Source of the DNA: Planctomycetaceae bacterium
Lineage (GTDB): Bacteria > Planctomycetota > Planctomycetia > Planctomycetales > Planctomycetaceae
Assembly: GCA_021732995.1 (NCBI GenBank)
Contig: JAKFWA010000061.1
Span: 1-41,663, forward strand
Direction of reading: 5' to 3'
Length of the DNA stretch: 41,663 nucleotides
Shown in pieces: positions 34,766 through 41,663 of this stretch; position 1 is the stretch's first letter; each line of letters starts with the position of its first letter. A program made the position numbers and the translations under genes. The notes under the pieces are model-generated. The model worked only from the letters and a program-made list of their open reading frames with translations. It ran no database searches and was not told the DNA's origin.

Positions 34766-35986
34766 ATGCAAAAGACGTGTCTTGCGTTCGCCGTCGTCGC
34801 GTTGCTGCAACCAGCATTAAATCTCTGGGCCAGTGATGCCTCGCTGGCCGTCTTTGAGAAACGCATTCTGCCGATCCTGCAGGCGTCCAAGCCGTCGAGT
34901 TGCACCGAGTGCCATCTCTCGGGCGTGGAACTGAAGGACTACATCTTCCCCGAGCAGGACAAGACGTTCGCCGCCTTGGTCAAGGCGGACATGATCGACC
35001 TCAAGCAGCCTGAGCAATCAAAGCTGCTCAAGTTCATCGAACGTCGTCCCGAGAAGCCGAGCCTCATCACTGACAAGGTCCGAGTCGAAGAAGCGGCAGC
35101 GTTTCGCGAATGGATTGTCGCGGCCGTGAAAGATCCGCAGTTGTTGAAAGCGAAGTCCACGGCGTCGGTGGGACCTCAGGTGTCGGACGAACTCATTCGT
35201 CACGCGCGGAAAGATCGAGTGCTGAACTCGTTCGCCGAGAACGTCTGGAGCGAAGTCGGTCGCTGCGCGGCTTGCCATTCGCCAGACAAGAATCAGGCCC
35301 AAGTCAAGAAGTTTGGTAACCGCGTTTCGTGGATCAAGCCGCGCGACATGCAAGGCACGATGCAGAACCTGCTGGACTCGGGCATTATTGATGTCGACGC
35401 GCCCGAAAAGAGCCTGCTGCTGGCCAAACCGCTGATGCAGGTCGAACACGGTGGCGGCCAAAAGATGCTGCTGGGCGATCGCACCTACAAGCAGTTCCGA
35501 GCCTTCATCGACGACTATGTCGCGGTCGTAAAGGGCACCTACAAGGACGCGAAGGCGTTGCCAAAACTCAGTCAGGAAGTCTCACAGGTCAGCGAGATCT
35601 GGCTGAAGATCGAAGGCATTCCGAAGTCACTCGATAAACAATTCCTGCGAGCCGATGTCTACGCGAAGACGGCTGACGGCTGGTCCAAAGAACGAGTCGC
35701 CACCGGCGACCGCGCCATCTTCGGCGGAGGCGGCCTGTGGCAACAGCACCTGACCCTCACCGCCCCACGCGATTCAGCGCGAGCGAAAGAATTGTTGTCT
35801 GCCCAAAAGCTCGCTGGTGGCGAATACCTCGTCCGCATCTCCATCGACCGCAACAACCGCCTCGCCCAAGACCCCAATTCCGACTTCACAAAGGAAGACG
35901 TCATCGGCGAGGTCCCCGTCCGCACCAACTGGCCCAGCGGTTATGGAGCGATGACTGTGGTGAAGCTTCCGGCTCAAACACGATAG
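34766..35986 (+). CDS. Secreted dihaem cytochrome c-type protein
   Basis: 406 residues from the ATG at 34766; the frame is open to 34730. A signal peptide covers about 1-23 (MQKTCLAFAVVALLQPALNL). It has two haem c motifs: CTECH (C46, C49, H50) and CAACH (C167, C170, H171). Each opens a short domain of the type seen in planctomycete cytochrome proteins. The C-terminal part (about 270-406), without haem motifs, looks beta-rich. It is likely periplasmic. Whether it carries electrons or is one of the many planctomycete proteins with cryptic c-type sites is unclear. Confidence 0.85.
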   Translation: MQKTCLAFAVVALLQPALNLWASDASLAVFEKRILPILQASKPSSCTECHLSGVELKDYIFPEQDKTFAALVKADMIDLKQPEQSKLLKFIERRPEKPSLITDKVRVEEAAAFREWIVAAVKDPQLLKAKSTASVGPQVSDELIRHARKDRVLNSFAENVWSEVGRCAACHSPDKNQAQVKKFGNRVSWIKPRDMQGTMQNLLDSGIIDVDAPEKSLLLAKPLMQVEHGGGQKMLLGDRTYKQFRAFIDDYVAVVKGTYKDAKALPKLSQEVSQVSEIWLKIEGIPKSLDKQFLRADVYAKTADGWSKERVATGDRAIFGGGGLWQQHLTLTAPRDSARAKELLSAQKLAGGEYLVRISIDRNNRLAQDPNSDFTKEDVIGEVPVRTNWPSGYGAMTVVKLPAQTR

Positions 35987-36174
35987 CATTGGTCGCGACA
36001 ACCCTTGAATCGTTGCAAGATCATCTGAATAAATGAAGACGTTCCCGCGATCGCAGAGCAGCCATCGACCTTTTACTCACATCGGAACGGGAGCGGGTGC
36101 GCCGAATGCCATTGTACGGAGCACGGCAGCCATCACGCTCTGCCTGACGCGGGTGGTACCGATCCAAGGCGTTA

Positions 36175-37059
36175 CTACTTGTTCAATTCAACCCACCGTA
36201 TGGAACGACTATTCGATAACTCGCAAATGTACTTCGCAACGGGTAGATAATCGGAAATCTCTGTTTGAAGCCATCTGCTGTCTCCGCTTCCAAGTCGGCT
36301 ACATACCGCAGTAATAACATGGCACGCAAAGATGCCAAATGGCTTCGAGAGATCGGCACACACGTAGAGGATTTTCTTGTTGTCAGAACGCTCCGTGTAT
36401 GACATTCGAAAAAATCCGTCGTTCTTCACGGCGACAATCTTTCCCGCAACGATCATGCGAGGAAGATAGACCTCTTTTAGAGCGCAGCTGGCAGCCTTTT
36501 CATCAATCCATTCCTGTATTGATTCTGCCAGCGTGGCCGGATTCGACGGACCGCGAAATGAAAATATATACGTAGCTGGAAGAGGCCTATTAAGCTGCTC
36601 AATCAAAGCGTCTTCCGGTGATATTCCTTCTGCAACGCGACGAGCGCGGAGAGACTCCGAGCGTTCGGTAAGTGCCCCTTCAGTTTTCAACGTATGAATG
36701 GACCAACAATTCTCAAGTGCACTGGCTAAACTCGCCTTGTCCAACGAGCTTTTCACTTCAACTGCCGCGACGACACCTTCAATTGGATACAATGAAGCTA
36801 TGTTCGATGCTGAGAATCGAGGAAACAAGGAGTCGGATGCAACAATGTCTACTTGCCGAGACATGGTGCCGTGCCGGTCAATCAGCCGCCCAGTTCCAAT
36901 GTGGACTGCTGGAGGTAAGAATGACGCGAGGACTTGGTGAACCAGAAACTCTCGGACGTTTCCAGTGATCGTTCCGTGATCAAATAGCCCCGCCTGTTCG
37001 GCTTGCCGCTGGAGCACATCGTCTAGGTTGTCGAACCAATTCGCGAGATCAGTTGTCAT
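36175..37059 (-). CDS. DUF6602-like protein with nuclease-fold signature
   Basis: 294 residues from the ATG at 37059 (MTTDLANWFDNLDDVLQRQ). The order LVHQVLASFLPP, IGTGRLIDRHG, RQVDIVASD (D71), PIEGVVAAVEVKSSL (E94, E101, K103) is the core of PD-(D/E)XK-like nuclease folds, as in DUF6602 proteins. I cannot tell whether it is active or which system it serves. Codon use is A/T-richer than the neighbours, and it stands next to a transposase locus, so horizontal acquisition is likely. No partner methylase, helicase or toxin gene is adjacent. Confidence 0.72.
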   Translation of the reverse strand: MTTDLANWFDNLDDVLQRQAEQAGLFDHGTITGNVREFLVHQVLASFLPPAVHIGTGRLIDRHGTMSRQVDIVASDSLFPRFSASNIASLYPIEGVVAAVEVKSSLDKASLASALENCWSIHTLKTEGALTERSESLRARRVAEGISPEDALIEQLNRPLPATYIFSFRGPSNPATLAESIQEWIDEKAASCALKEVYLPRMIVAGKIVAVKNDGFFRMSYTERSDNKKILYVCADLSKPFGIFACHVITAVCSRLGSGDSRWLQTEISDYLPVAKYICELSNSRSIRWVELNK

Positions 37060-37270
37060 CGGATTATTTGCCTTAGTGAATGATACCAGTTGGTTAGCCT
37101 TCAATTACTTATATTGTAAGATGTTTCGGACGCCCTCAAACAAGCTGTCCGAGGTGACACAGCCATAGGAAGCTTAGTCACAGTCGATTGAACGGGTAGT
37201 CTGACCGGTGTGGCCACGAGCATCATTCGAGTGATGTTCATGGGATGCGGAGCGGGGAAACTTGGAAGTT

Positions 37271-37294
37271 GTAGGACGGACAATCCTGTCCGTC
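37271..37294 (+). repeat. REP element, copy 1 (forward), upstream of the transposase
   Basis: Sequence of the form GTAG-GACGGACA-ATCC-TGTCCGTC, an almost perfect palindrome with 8-bp arms. It is paired with an inverted copy at 37377. Identical or nearly identical elements flank the 3' end of the transposase. Confidence 0.85.
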
Positions 37295-37376
37295 ATTCGT
37301 CTTGAGTGTTGCTTCGTTGTTTCAACTCGTGTTATTGAGGAGATAACGGACTCGGGGAATGTGTCAATGAAAAAGA

Positions 37377-37400
37377 GACGGACAGGATTGTTCGTCCTAC
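37377..37400 (-). repeat. REP element, copy 2 (inverted), upstream of the transposase
   Basis: Reverse complement of the copy at 37271 with one mismatch. With copy 1 it forms a BIME-like inverted pair 82 bases apart. It ends 17 bases before the transposase start codon, so pairing could mask the ribosome site. Confidence 0.85.
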
Positions 37401-37417
37401 ATTGCGGAGATGTCTTC

Positions 37418-38095
37418 ATGCTCAACTTGCCACCACCGCCGGGGTTTAGTGGGTTGGATCCAGACAAGCCAATTCGCACTTATCAGCGCCATCTCCCTCA
37501 CTGGCGGCAAGACGGAGCCACCTATTTCGTCACGTTTCGGCAGCAGGATGCGTTGCCTCAAGAGCACCTGGATTTCCTCAAACGACTGCGCGACGAATGG
37601 GAACGCACTCATCCGCCACCGCGCAGCGAGCAACATTGGGAAGAGCACACTCGGGAGATCGTTCGTCGTACTGAGGCATGGCTCGACGAAGGCTACGGAT
37701 CGTGTTGCTTTCGAGAATCTCGTCATGTGGAGCAGCTTGCTAAGGCGCTGCTGCATTTTCAAAACGAGCGATACTTCGTCTCGTGCTACGTCGTCATGCC
37801 CAACCATTGCCACGCAATAATGCGGCCCCTCGCGGGGTGGGAATTGGAAGACATCCTACAGGGCATGAAAGGCGTGGCAGCTCAGCGAGTGAATTCGGCT
37901 ACCGGCGGCAGCGGCTCGATCTGGCAGGAAGAGAGCCACGATCGCATCATCCGCGATGGCGAGCATCTGTGGCACTGCATTCAATACATCGGCCGCAATC
38001 CTCGATTGGCCGGTTTGGCGCCGAATGCATGGCATCGCTGGACTCATCCCGATTGGGAGCAGCTTGGTTGGCGATTCATGGATGAGCCGGGGTGA
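37418..38095 (+). CDS. REP-associated tyrosine transposase (Y1_Tnp/RAYT)
   Basis: 225-residue single-strand DNA transposase-like nuclease of the IS200/IS605 superfamily. The ATG at 37418 has GGAGA 7 bases upstream; the longer frame to 37262 translates the REPs. Landmarks are the HUH-type pair H130 and H132 in VVMPNHCHAIM, the catalytic Tyr190 in CIQYIGRNPRLAGL, and ESHDRIIRD. RAYTs cut REP DNA to copy or move those elements. This one lies between two inverted REP pairs whose hairpins it probably recognises. It is not a full transposon: there is no TnpB and there are no terminal inverted repeats of IS type. Confidence 0.92.
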   Translation: MLNLPPPPGFSGLDPDKPIRTYQRHLPHWRQDGATYFVTFRQQDALPQEHLDFLKRLRDEWERTHPPPRSEQHWEEHTREIVRRTEAWLDEGYGSCCFRESRHVEQLAKALLHFQNERYFVSCYVVMPNHCHAIMRPLAGWELEDILQGMKGVAAQRVNSATGGSGSIWQEESHDRIIRDGEHLWHCIQYIGRNPRLAGLAPNAWHRWTHPDWEQLGWRFMDEPG

Positions 38096-38102
38096 AGTAG
38101 TT

Positions 38103-38126
38103 GTAGGACGGACAATCTTGTCCGTC
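38103..38126 (+). repeat. REP element, copy 3 (forward), downstream of the transposase
   Basis: Same palindrome as the copy at 37271 with one C-to-T change in the centre. It begins 7 bases after the transposase stop. Confidence 0.85.
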
Positions 38127-38148
38127 GCTTCGACGCGCAAAGAGCAGA

Positions 38149-38172
38149 GACGGACAGGATTGTCCGTCCTAC
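38149..38172 (-). repeat. REP element, copy 4 (inverted), downstream of the transposase
   Basis: Inverted partner of the copy at 38103, separated by 22 bases. Together they can fold into one 24-bp hairpin, an ideal BIME-like target for the adjacent transposase. Confidence 0.85.
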
Positions 38173-38198
38173 GGCGAGATACAGCCGTCACACTCGAA

Positions 38199-38234
38199 AA
38201 CTTCCGAAGTCGTAAGGACTTCGGAAGTTTCTTT
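38199..38234. terminator. Bidirectional hairpin terminator between the transposase and the propeller gene
   Basis: AACTTCCGAAGTC-GTAAG-GACTTCGGAAGTT is a perfect 13-bp stem, with TTTCTTT on the + side and GTTTTCG on the - side. It lies 11 bases beyond the stop of the - strand gene and could stop both transcripts. Confidence 0.75.
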
Positions 38235-38244
38235 AAGCGAGTCT

Positions 38245-40434
38245 CTACTTCTTCTGGATCAGCAAGTTGACGCCCTTTTTGTTGGAGAGGGCGATGTCGA
38301 GTTTGCCGTCGTTGTTGAAGTCGATCGTCATGAACTGGGTGCCGATGCCGGTGTCTCGGCCGGCGAGGATTTCGTGGCGGGTGAACTCGGGCTCTTTACC
38401 CTTTTGAGTCTTGATGTCGTACCAGAACATCCGTGTGGGCTCGAAGGCGCCTGGGTCGCCACCGTTGTGAGCGAAGAATCGCTTGCCGGTGACGATGTCT
38501 TTCTTGCCGTCGCCGTTGATGTCGACGAACTCAACCGCGTGCGTCTGCGAATGCGATTCCTCGATTAAATGATACTTGAACTGCGGATGCTCATTGCCGC
38601 CGACGTTCTCAAACCACCACACACCGTACGTGTGAGCTGATGTCGCAATGACATCCTGGTCGCCGTCCAGATCGAGGTCTTGAATGTTGATATCGGCGCA
38701 CGTCACGGGATTCACACCGTCTTTGGCCAACGCGTAGGGATGGAACTGCCATTCACCCTCGCCGAGCTTCTCCGGTTGTTGCCACCAGCCGTGAGCGATC
38801 AGTATATCCATGCGACCGTCCTTGTTGAGATCACCATAGCCCAGGCCGTGGTAATACTTGAACGTACCGTTCTTGTTGGGATCACCCTTGGCACTGATCG
38901 GCACGAATTTCCACTTCTTCGTCGCGTCTTCTTTCGGCGGAATGGAGCAATAACCCATCTGTGCTTCGGGTTGTGAGCCGAAGACGAACTCGGGTTTGCC
39001 GTCACCGGTGATGTCTACGAAGTCTGGCGATTCGTTGCAGATGCTGCTCCAGATTTCGTATTCAGGCCAGAAGCCGTCCGCCTTGCCGGTGTTTTTATAC
39101 CAGTGGAATTTCTCGCCGGGGAAACCGACGACGATAATATCCTTCAGGCCGTCCTGATCGATGTCCCACACGTAATTGCAGAAGCTATTGCTATAGCCAA
39201 TGCCTGCCACGAATTTGCCCGCTTTGCGGAATTCGTGCATGGCCCATTTGCCGGTGGGGGTCGCAGGTTGCTCATACCAGTAGTCGCCCGCGACGACGTC
39301 GTTGCGACCGTCGCCATTGAAGTCTCCGACAGCCACACCTTCTGAACGGAATTCGGGGTCGAGTTCAATTCGCTGCCAGTTGCGGTCAGCGAGTTCATCG
39401 GCGAAGGGGATTTGATAACCCTCGACCTTCAGGGCGATGCGATGGAGTTCCAGATCGACCGTGACGTAGAGATTCTTCGAGTCGTCACCGATGCCGAAGG
39501 TGACGTTGCTGGGGAGACCAACTGGGTTCTTGGTTTGACCTTCGGCACCCGTCGCGATGAAGGCGATTTCCTTGCCGTCTTTGGGCTCGATGACGCGCAC
39601 GCCCGGCCGCTTGGGACTGCGATCGGTGAGGTAGATGTTGCCGTTCTTGTCGATGCACATGCCGTCACAGCCGGGCTCGGTGCCGTAATCGACCAGCGTT
39701 TTCTTGGGACCGTTCGGCAGGCCATCCGCACCCAGCGGGTACGCATAGATCTTCATCGCACCGGGCTTGGAATCTTCGCCGGGGATGATCTTGTCGACGC
39801 CGTTATTGTGGTCGGCGACATACAGCCACTTTTGATCGCGGCTGAGAGCGATGCCGTTGGGCTTCTCGATGTCGTGCGTCACTTCGACGATGCTGCCGTC
39901 GGTGTTAATGCGATAGACGGCTCGGTGTTCGAGTTCACGCGGTTCATCACCCAGATAACGCGGGTCGGTGAAATAGATGCGGCCATCAACGTCGAGGACC
40001 ACGTCGTTCGGGGCGTTGAACTTCTTGCCATTGAACTTGCTGGCCAGCACGGTGCGTTGCTTGGTCTTCAAGTTCCAGGATGACACGGCTTGCCCACCAA
40101 TGTCGGAACCTTCGGCGGCGATCAGGTTGCCGTCGTGATCGAAGGCGAGACCGTTGGCCTTGAAAGCATCTTCGGCGAAGACCGTCGACTGCTTCGTCTT
40201 GGGATCGAAGCGGATGATCTTGGATTTGTCCTGACCCATTGTGATGTCAGTGAAGTAGATCGCGCCATCAGGTCCGACCGCAGGGCCTTCCGTCAGGCCG
40301 CCTTTGGCGTCGAACGAACGCGAGTAGAGTTTTTCGAGTTTGGCACCATCGGGCACGATGGGGTTATCAGCCAGCGCGAACGAGGACGCCGAGCACACGA
40401 CACCAGCAGCCAGCCACATCAGACGACGACTCAT
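38245..40434 (-). CDS. Secreted SMP-30/gluconolactonase propeller fused to FG-GAP/VCBS repeats
   Basis: 729 residues from the ATG at 40434, with GGAG 7 bases upstream. A signal peptide runs to about residue 22 (MSRRLMWLAAGVVCSASSFA). Residues about 25-355 are an SMP-30/gluconolactonase-like propeller (LTEGPAVGPDGAIYFTD, NAPNDVVLDVDGRIYFTDPRY, NGIALSRDQKWLYVAD, GCDGMCIDKNGNIYLTD). Residues about 370-729 hold FG-GAP/VCBS repeats with Ca-binding D-x-N-x-D-G loops (VGDFNGDGRNDVV, DIDQDGLKDII, DLNKDGRMDIL, DLDLDGDQDVI, DINGDGKKDIV, DFNNDGKLDIA). It is probably an extracellular enzyme or binding protein acting on lactones or sugars. The substrate is unknown. Confidence 0.88.
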   Translation of the reverse strand: MSRRLMWLAAGVVCSASSFALADNPIVPDGAKLEKLYSRSFDAKGGLTEGPAVGPDGAIYFTDITMGQDKSKIIRFDPKTKQSTVFAEDAFKANGLAFDHDGNLIAAEGSDIGGQAVSSWNLKTKQRTVLASKFNGKKFNAPNDVVLDVDGRIYFTDPRYLGDEPRELEHRAVYRINTDGSIVEVTHDIEKPNGIALSRDQKWLYVADHNNGVDKIIPGEDSKPGAMKIYAYPLGADGLPNGPKKTLVDYGTEPGCDGMCIDKNGNIYLTDRSPKRPGVRVIEPKDGKEIAFIATGAEGQTKNPVGLPSNVTFGIGDDSKNLYVTVDLELHRIALKVEGYQIPFADELADRNWQRIELDPEFRSEGVAVGDFNGDGRNDVVAGDYWYEQPATPTGKWAMHEFRKAGKFVAGIGYSNSFCNYVWDIDQDGLKDIIVVGFPGEKFHWYKNTGKADGFWPEYEIWSSICNESPDFVDITGDGKPEFVFGSQPEAQMGYCSIPPKEDATKKWKFVPISAKGDPNKNGTFKYYHGLGYGDLNKDGRMDILIAHGWWQQPEKLGEGEWQFHPYALAKDGVNPVTCADINIQDLDLDGDQDVIATSAHTYGVWWFENVGGNEHPQFKYHLIEESHSQTHAVEFVDINGDGKKDIVTGKRFFAHNGGDPGAFEPTRMFWYDIKTQKGKEPEFTRHEILAGRDTGIGTQFMTIDFNNDGKLDIALSNKKGVNLLIQKK

Positions 40435-40549
40435 TGCGGTCTCCAGGGTTTGGGGGTGTGAACCGTGAATCCGCATAGAGTGGGACGATTCGGACTTGGT
40501 TTCCAGTGACCGCTGGGTTTCGCTGGGCGAGTTCGTCGGCAGACAGATG

Positions 40550-40714
40550 ATTTCCCGCAGAGGCGCAGAGCCCGCAGAGGTTGAGAGCGCAAGTCAGTCG
40601 CAGCATTACGATCGTCACGGAGTGGCTCTTCAAATCGTAACCAGGGCCGCTCCCTCACGGTTTAAGCACGGATTAACAAGATTCCTCAGCGACCTCTGCG
40701 CCTCTGCGGGAAAT
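40550..40714. repeat. Perfect 21-bp inverted repeat upstream of cysC
   Basis: The arms at 40550-40570 and 40694-40714 are exact reverse complements (ATTTCCCGCAGAGGCGCAGAG and its complement), 123 bases apart. The same CGCAGAG-type word is common as dispersed DNA in planctomycetes. I see no open frame with features inside, so it may be the remnant of a small non-autonomous element. The remaining bases of 40435-40986 show no gene. Confidence 0.6.
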
Positions 40715-40986
40715 TCAACCGAGCGTCAGAAGACGTATCAGTTCCAAGACGCTACGTGGGCGAGGGGAGCGAATCTAACAGAGTCTGCCGAGGAACTCCG
40801 GATGGGCGATTTCCTCATCTGGCCCAACTTTTCGGCAAAGACTTTGGAGTTTTTCCTGCTTCCCCTACCATCCGCGGCCGCTCGCTGAGAACACGTACTG
40901 AGCGACCAATTTCGCGACCGTGTGAGACCTCTGTTCGGTTACCGCGTCGCGTTCAAATTCCTTTGAAGTATGGAGATGTGTGAGGC

Positions 40987-41610
40987 ATGACCGAACAAAA
41001 AGCGACAAATGTGACATGGCACGCTCACAAGGTGACTCGCGAAGACCGCAACAAGCTGGCCGGCCACAAGGGTGCGGTGCTGTGGTTCACCGGCCTGAGC
41101 GCCTGCGGCAAGAGCACCATTGCCAACGAAGTTGACTATCGCCTGAATCAGCTCGGCAAACGCAGCTATGTGCTGGACGGCGACAACATTCGTATGGGTT
41201 TGAACAAGAACCTGGGTTTCTCGGCGGAAGACCGCAGCGAGAACATTCGCCGCATCGGCGAAGTGGCGAAGCTGTTCTCCGACGCTGGCGTCCTCACGAC
41301 CACGGCGTTCATTTCTCCCTACCGCGCCGATCGTGACAAAGTGCGGGCCCTCTTCGAACCCGGCCAGTTCGTCGAGATTCTCGTCAAAGCCTCCGTCGAA
41401 ACTTGCGAAGCACGCGATCCCAAGGGTCTCTACAAGAAGGCTCGCGCTGCCTTGGCGTCGGGTAAAGGCATGGGCTTCACCGGTATCGACGATCCTTACG
41501 AAGCTCCTGAGAAGCCCGAATTGGTCCTCGACTCGGACAACAAGGGCATCGAAGAACTGACCAACGAAGTCATGGCTTACCTGACCTCGGCTGGGCTGCT
41601 GTCTGTTTAG
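40987..41610 (+). CDS. cysC: Adenylylsulfate (APS) kinase
   Basis: Phosphorylates APS to PAPS, used for sulfate assimilation or as the sulfate donor for sulfated polymers. 207 residues; the Walker A is GLSACGKST (36-44), where GLSGSGKST is usual, so the P-loop is slightly altered. Also present are DGDNIRMGLNKNLGF (64-78), ENIRRIGEVAKLF, and FISPYRADR (108-116). It is a stand-alone kinase with no ATP sulfurylase fusion. The window ends 53 bases later, so the operon partner (cysN or sat) may lie outside. Confidence 0.93.
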   Translation: MTEQKATNVTWHAHKVTREDRNKLAGHKGAVLWFTGLSACGKSTIANEVDYRLNQLGKRSYVLDGDNIRMGLNKNLGFSAEDRSENIRRIGEVAKLFSDAGVLTTTAFISPYRADRDKVRALFEPGQFVEILVKASVETCEARDPKGLYKKARAALASGKGMGFTGIDDPYEAPEKPELVLDSDNKGIEELTNEVMAYLTSAGLLSV

Positions 41611-41650
41611 TATGCCGTGGGCGCCGGTCGCCAAGAAGCCGGTGCTGGTA

Positions 41651-41663
41651 TAGCCCCTCACCC
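41651..41663. repeat. Start of another dispersed repeat copy, cut by the window end
   Basis: TAGCCCCTCACCC is identical to the first 13 bases of the copy at 31777. The rest is outside the window. Confidence 0.5.

Noticed and set aside
37262..37417. N-terminal extension of the transposase frame
   Set aside because: These codons translate the two upstream REP elements. The ATG at 37418 has a proper ribosome site and starts the family domain.
37271..38172. CRISPR array from the four 24-base repeats
   Set aside because: The copies are palindromic, alternate in orientation, are irregularly spaced and flank a transposase, so they are REPs rather than a CRISPR array.

Overview
The window comes from a planctomycete, most likely Planctomycetales. 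The evidence is a PVC-type bacterial microcompartment (BMC) operon, an S1-type sulfatase, a very large alpha-2-macroglobulin, an SMP-30/FG-GAP fusion, PQQ-propeller and dihaem proteins, a moderately high G+C content, and many small G/C-rich palindromic repeats between genes. Only the BMC operon and the REP/RAYT locus are clearly specialised. The rest is mixed housekeeping and planctomycete-typical secreted proteins.

Region 1 (77-8968, + strand) is the BMC operon. In order it encodes two hexamer-forming shell proteins (BMC-H) with long N-terminal tails, a divergent acetate-kinase-family enzyme, a pentameric shell protein (BMC-P), a small membrane protein, a CoA-acylating aldehyde dehydrogenase, a second BMC-P, an RpiB-like protein with a putative encapsulation helix, a third BMC-P, a class II aldolase with a C-terminal encapsulation helix, a DUF4058 protein, and a lactate/malate dehydrogenase homologue. 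A strong hairpin terminator follows. From the family literature on Planctopirus limnophila, this locus type degrades L-fucose and L-rhamnose. The aldolase splits the sugar 1-phosphate into DHAP and L-lactaldehyde. The aldehyde is oxidised to lactoyl-CoA, then converted to the acyl phosphate and the acid with ATP gain, while the dehydrogenase is thought to recycle NAD+ by reducing lactaldehyde. The phosphotransacylase (PduL) expected in such loci is not in this window and may lie just upstream.

Region 2 (9097-17054, - strand) carries a secreted sulfatase, a large FliD, nusB, ribH, rho and coaE. Region 3 (17270-27382, + strand) carries cytidine deaminase, a 23S rRNA uracil methyltransferase of the RlmD/TrmA family, a macrodomain protein, the 2061-residue alpha-2-macroglobulin, and hypoxanthine phosphoribosyltransferase. 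Region 4 (27396-34437) carries a Cys- and Tyr/Gln-rich lipoprotein on the - strand, tRNA-Cys(GCA) and hisI on the + strand, then a PQQ-propeller protein, a helical hypothetical, a response regulator with a long disordered segment, and an ECF sigma factor, all on the - strand.

Region 5 (34766-41663) holds a dihaem c-type protein, an A/T-richer DUF6602 gene, a REP-associated tyrosine transposase flanked on both sides by inverted pairs of a palindromic REP, a secreted SMP-30/FG-GAP protein, and cysC (APS kinase). At least six copies or fragments of another dispersed repeat (CCCCTCACCC...GGGCGAGGGGAG) punctuate the intergenic spaces, including both window ends. In several genes they lengthen the open frame artificially, so I placed starts after the repeat.

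The most interesting signals are the oppositely charged N-terminal tails of the two BMC-H proteins with internal ribosome-binding sites, the acetate-kinase homologue with replaced active-site residues, the RpiB-like putative cargo lacking the catalytic Cys motif, and the RAYT/REP locus. All calls were made by reading the sequence. No database search was run.
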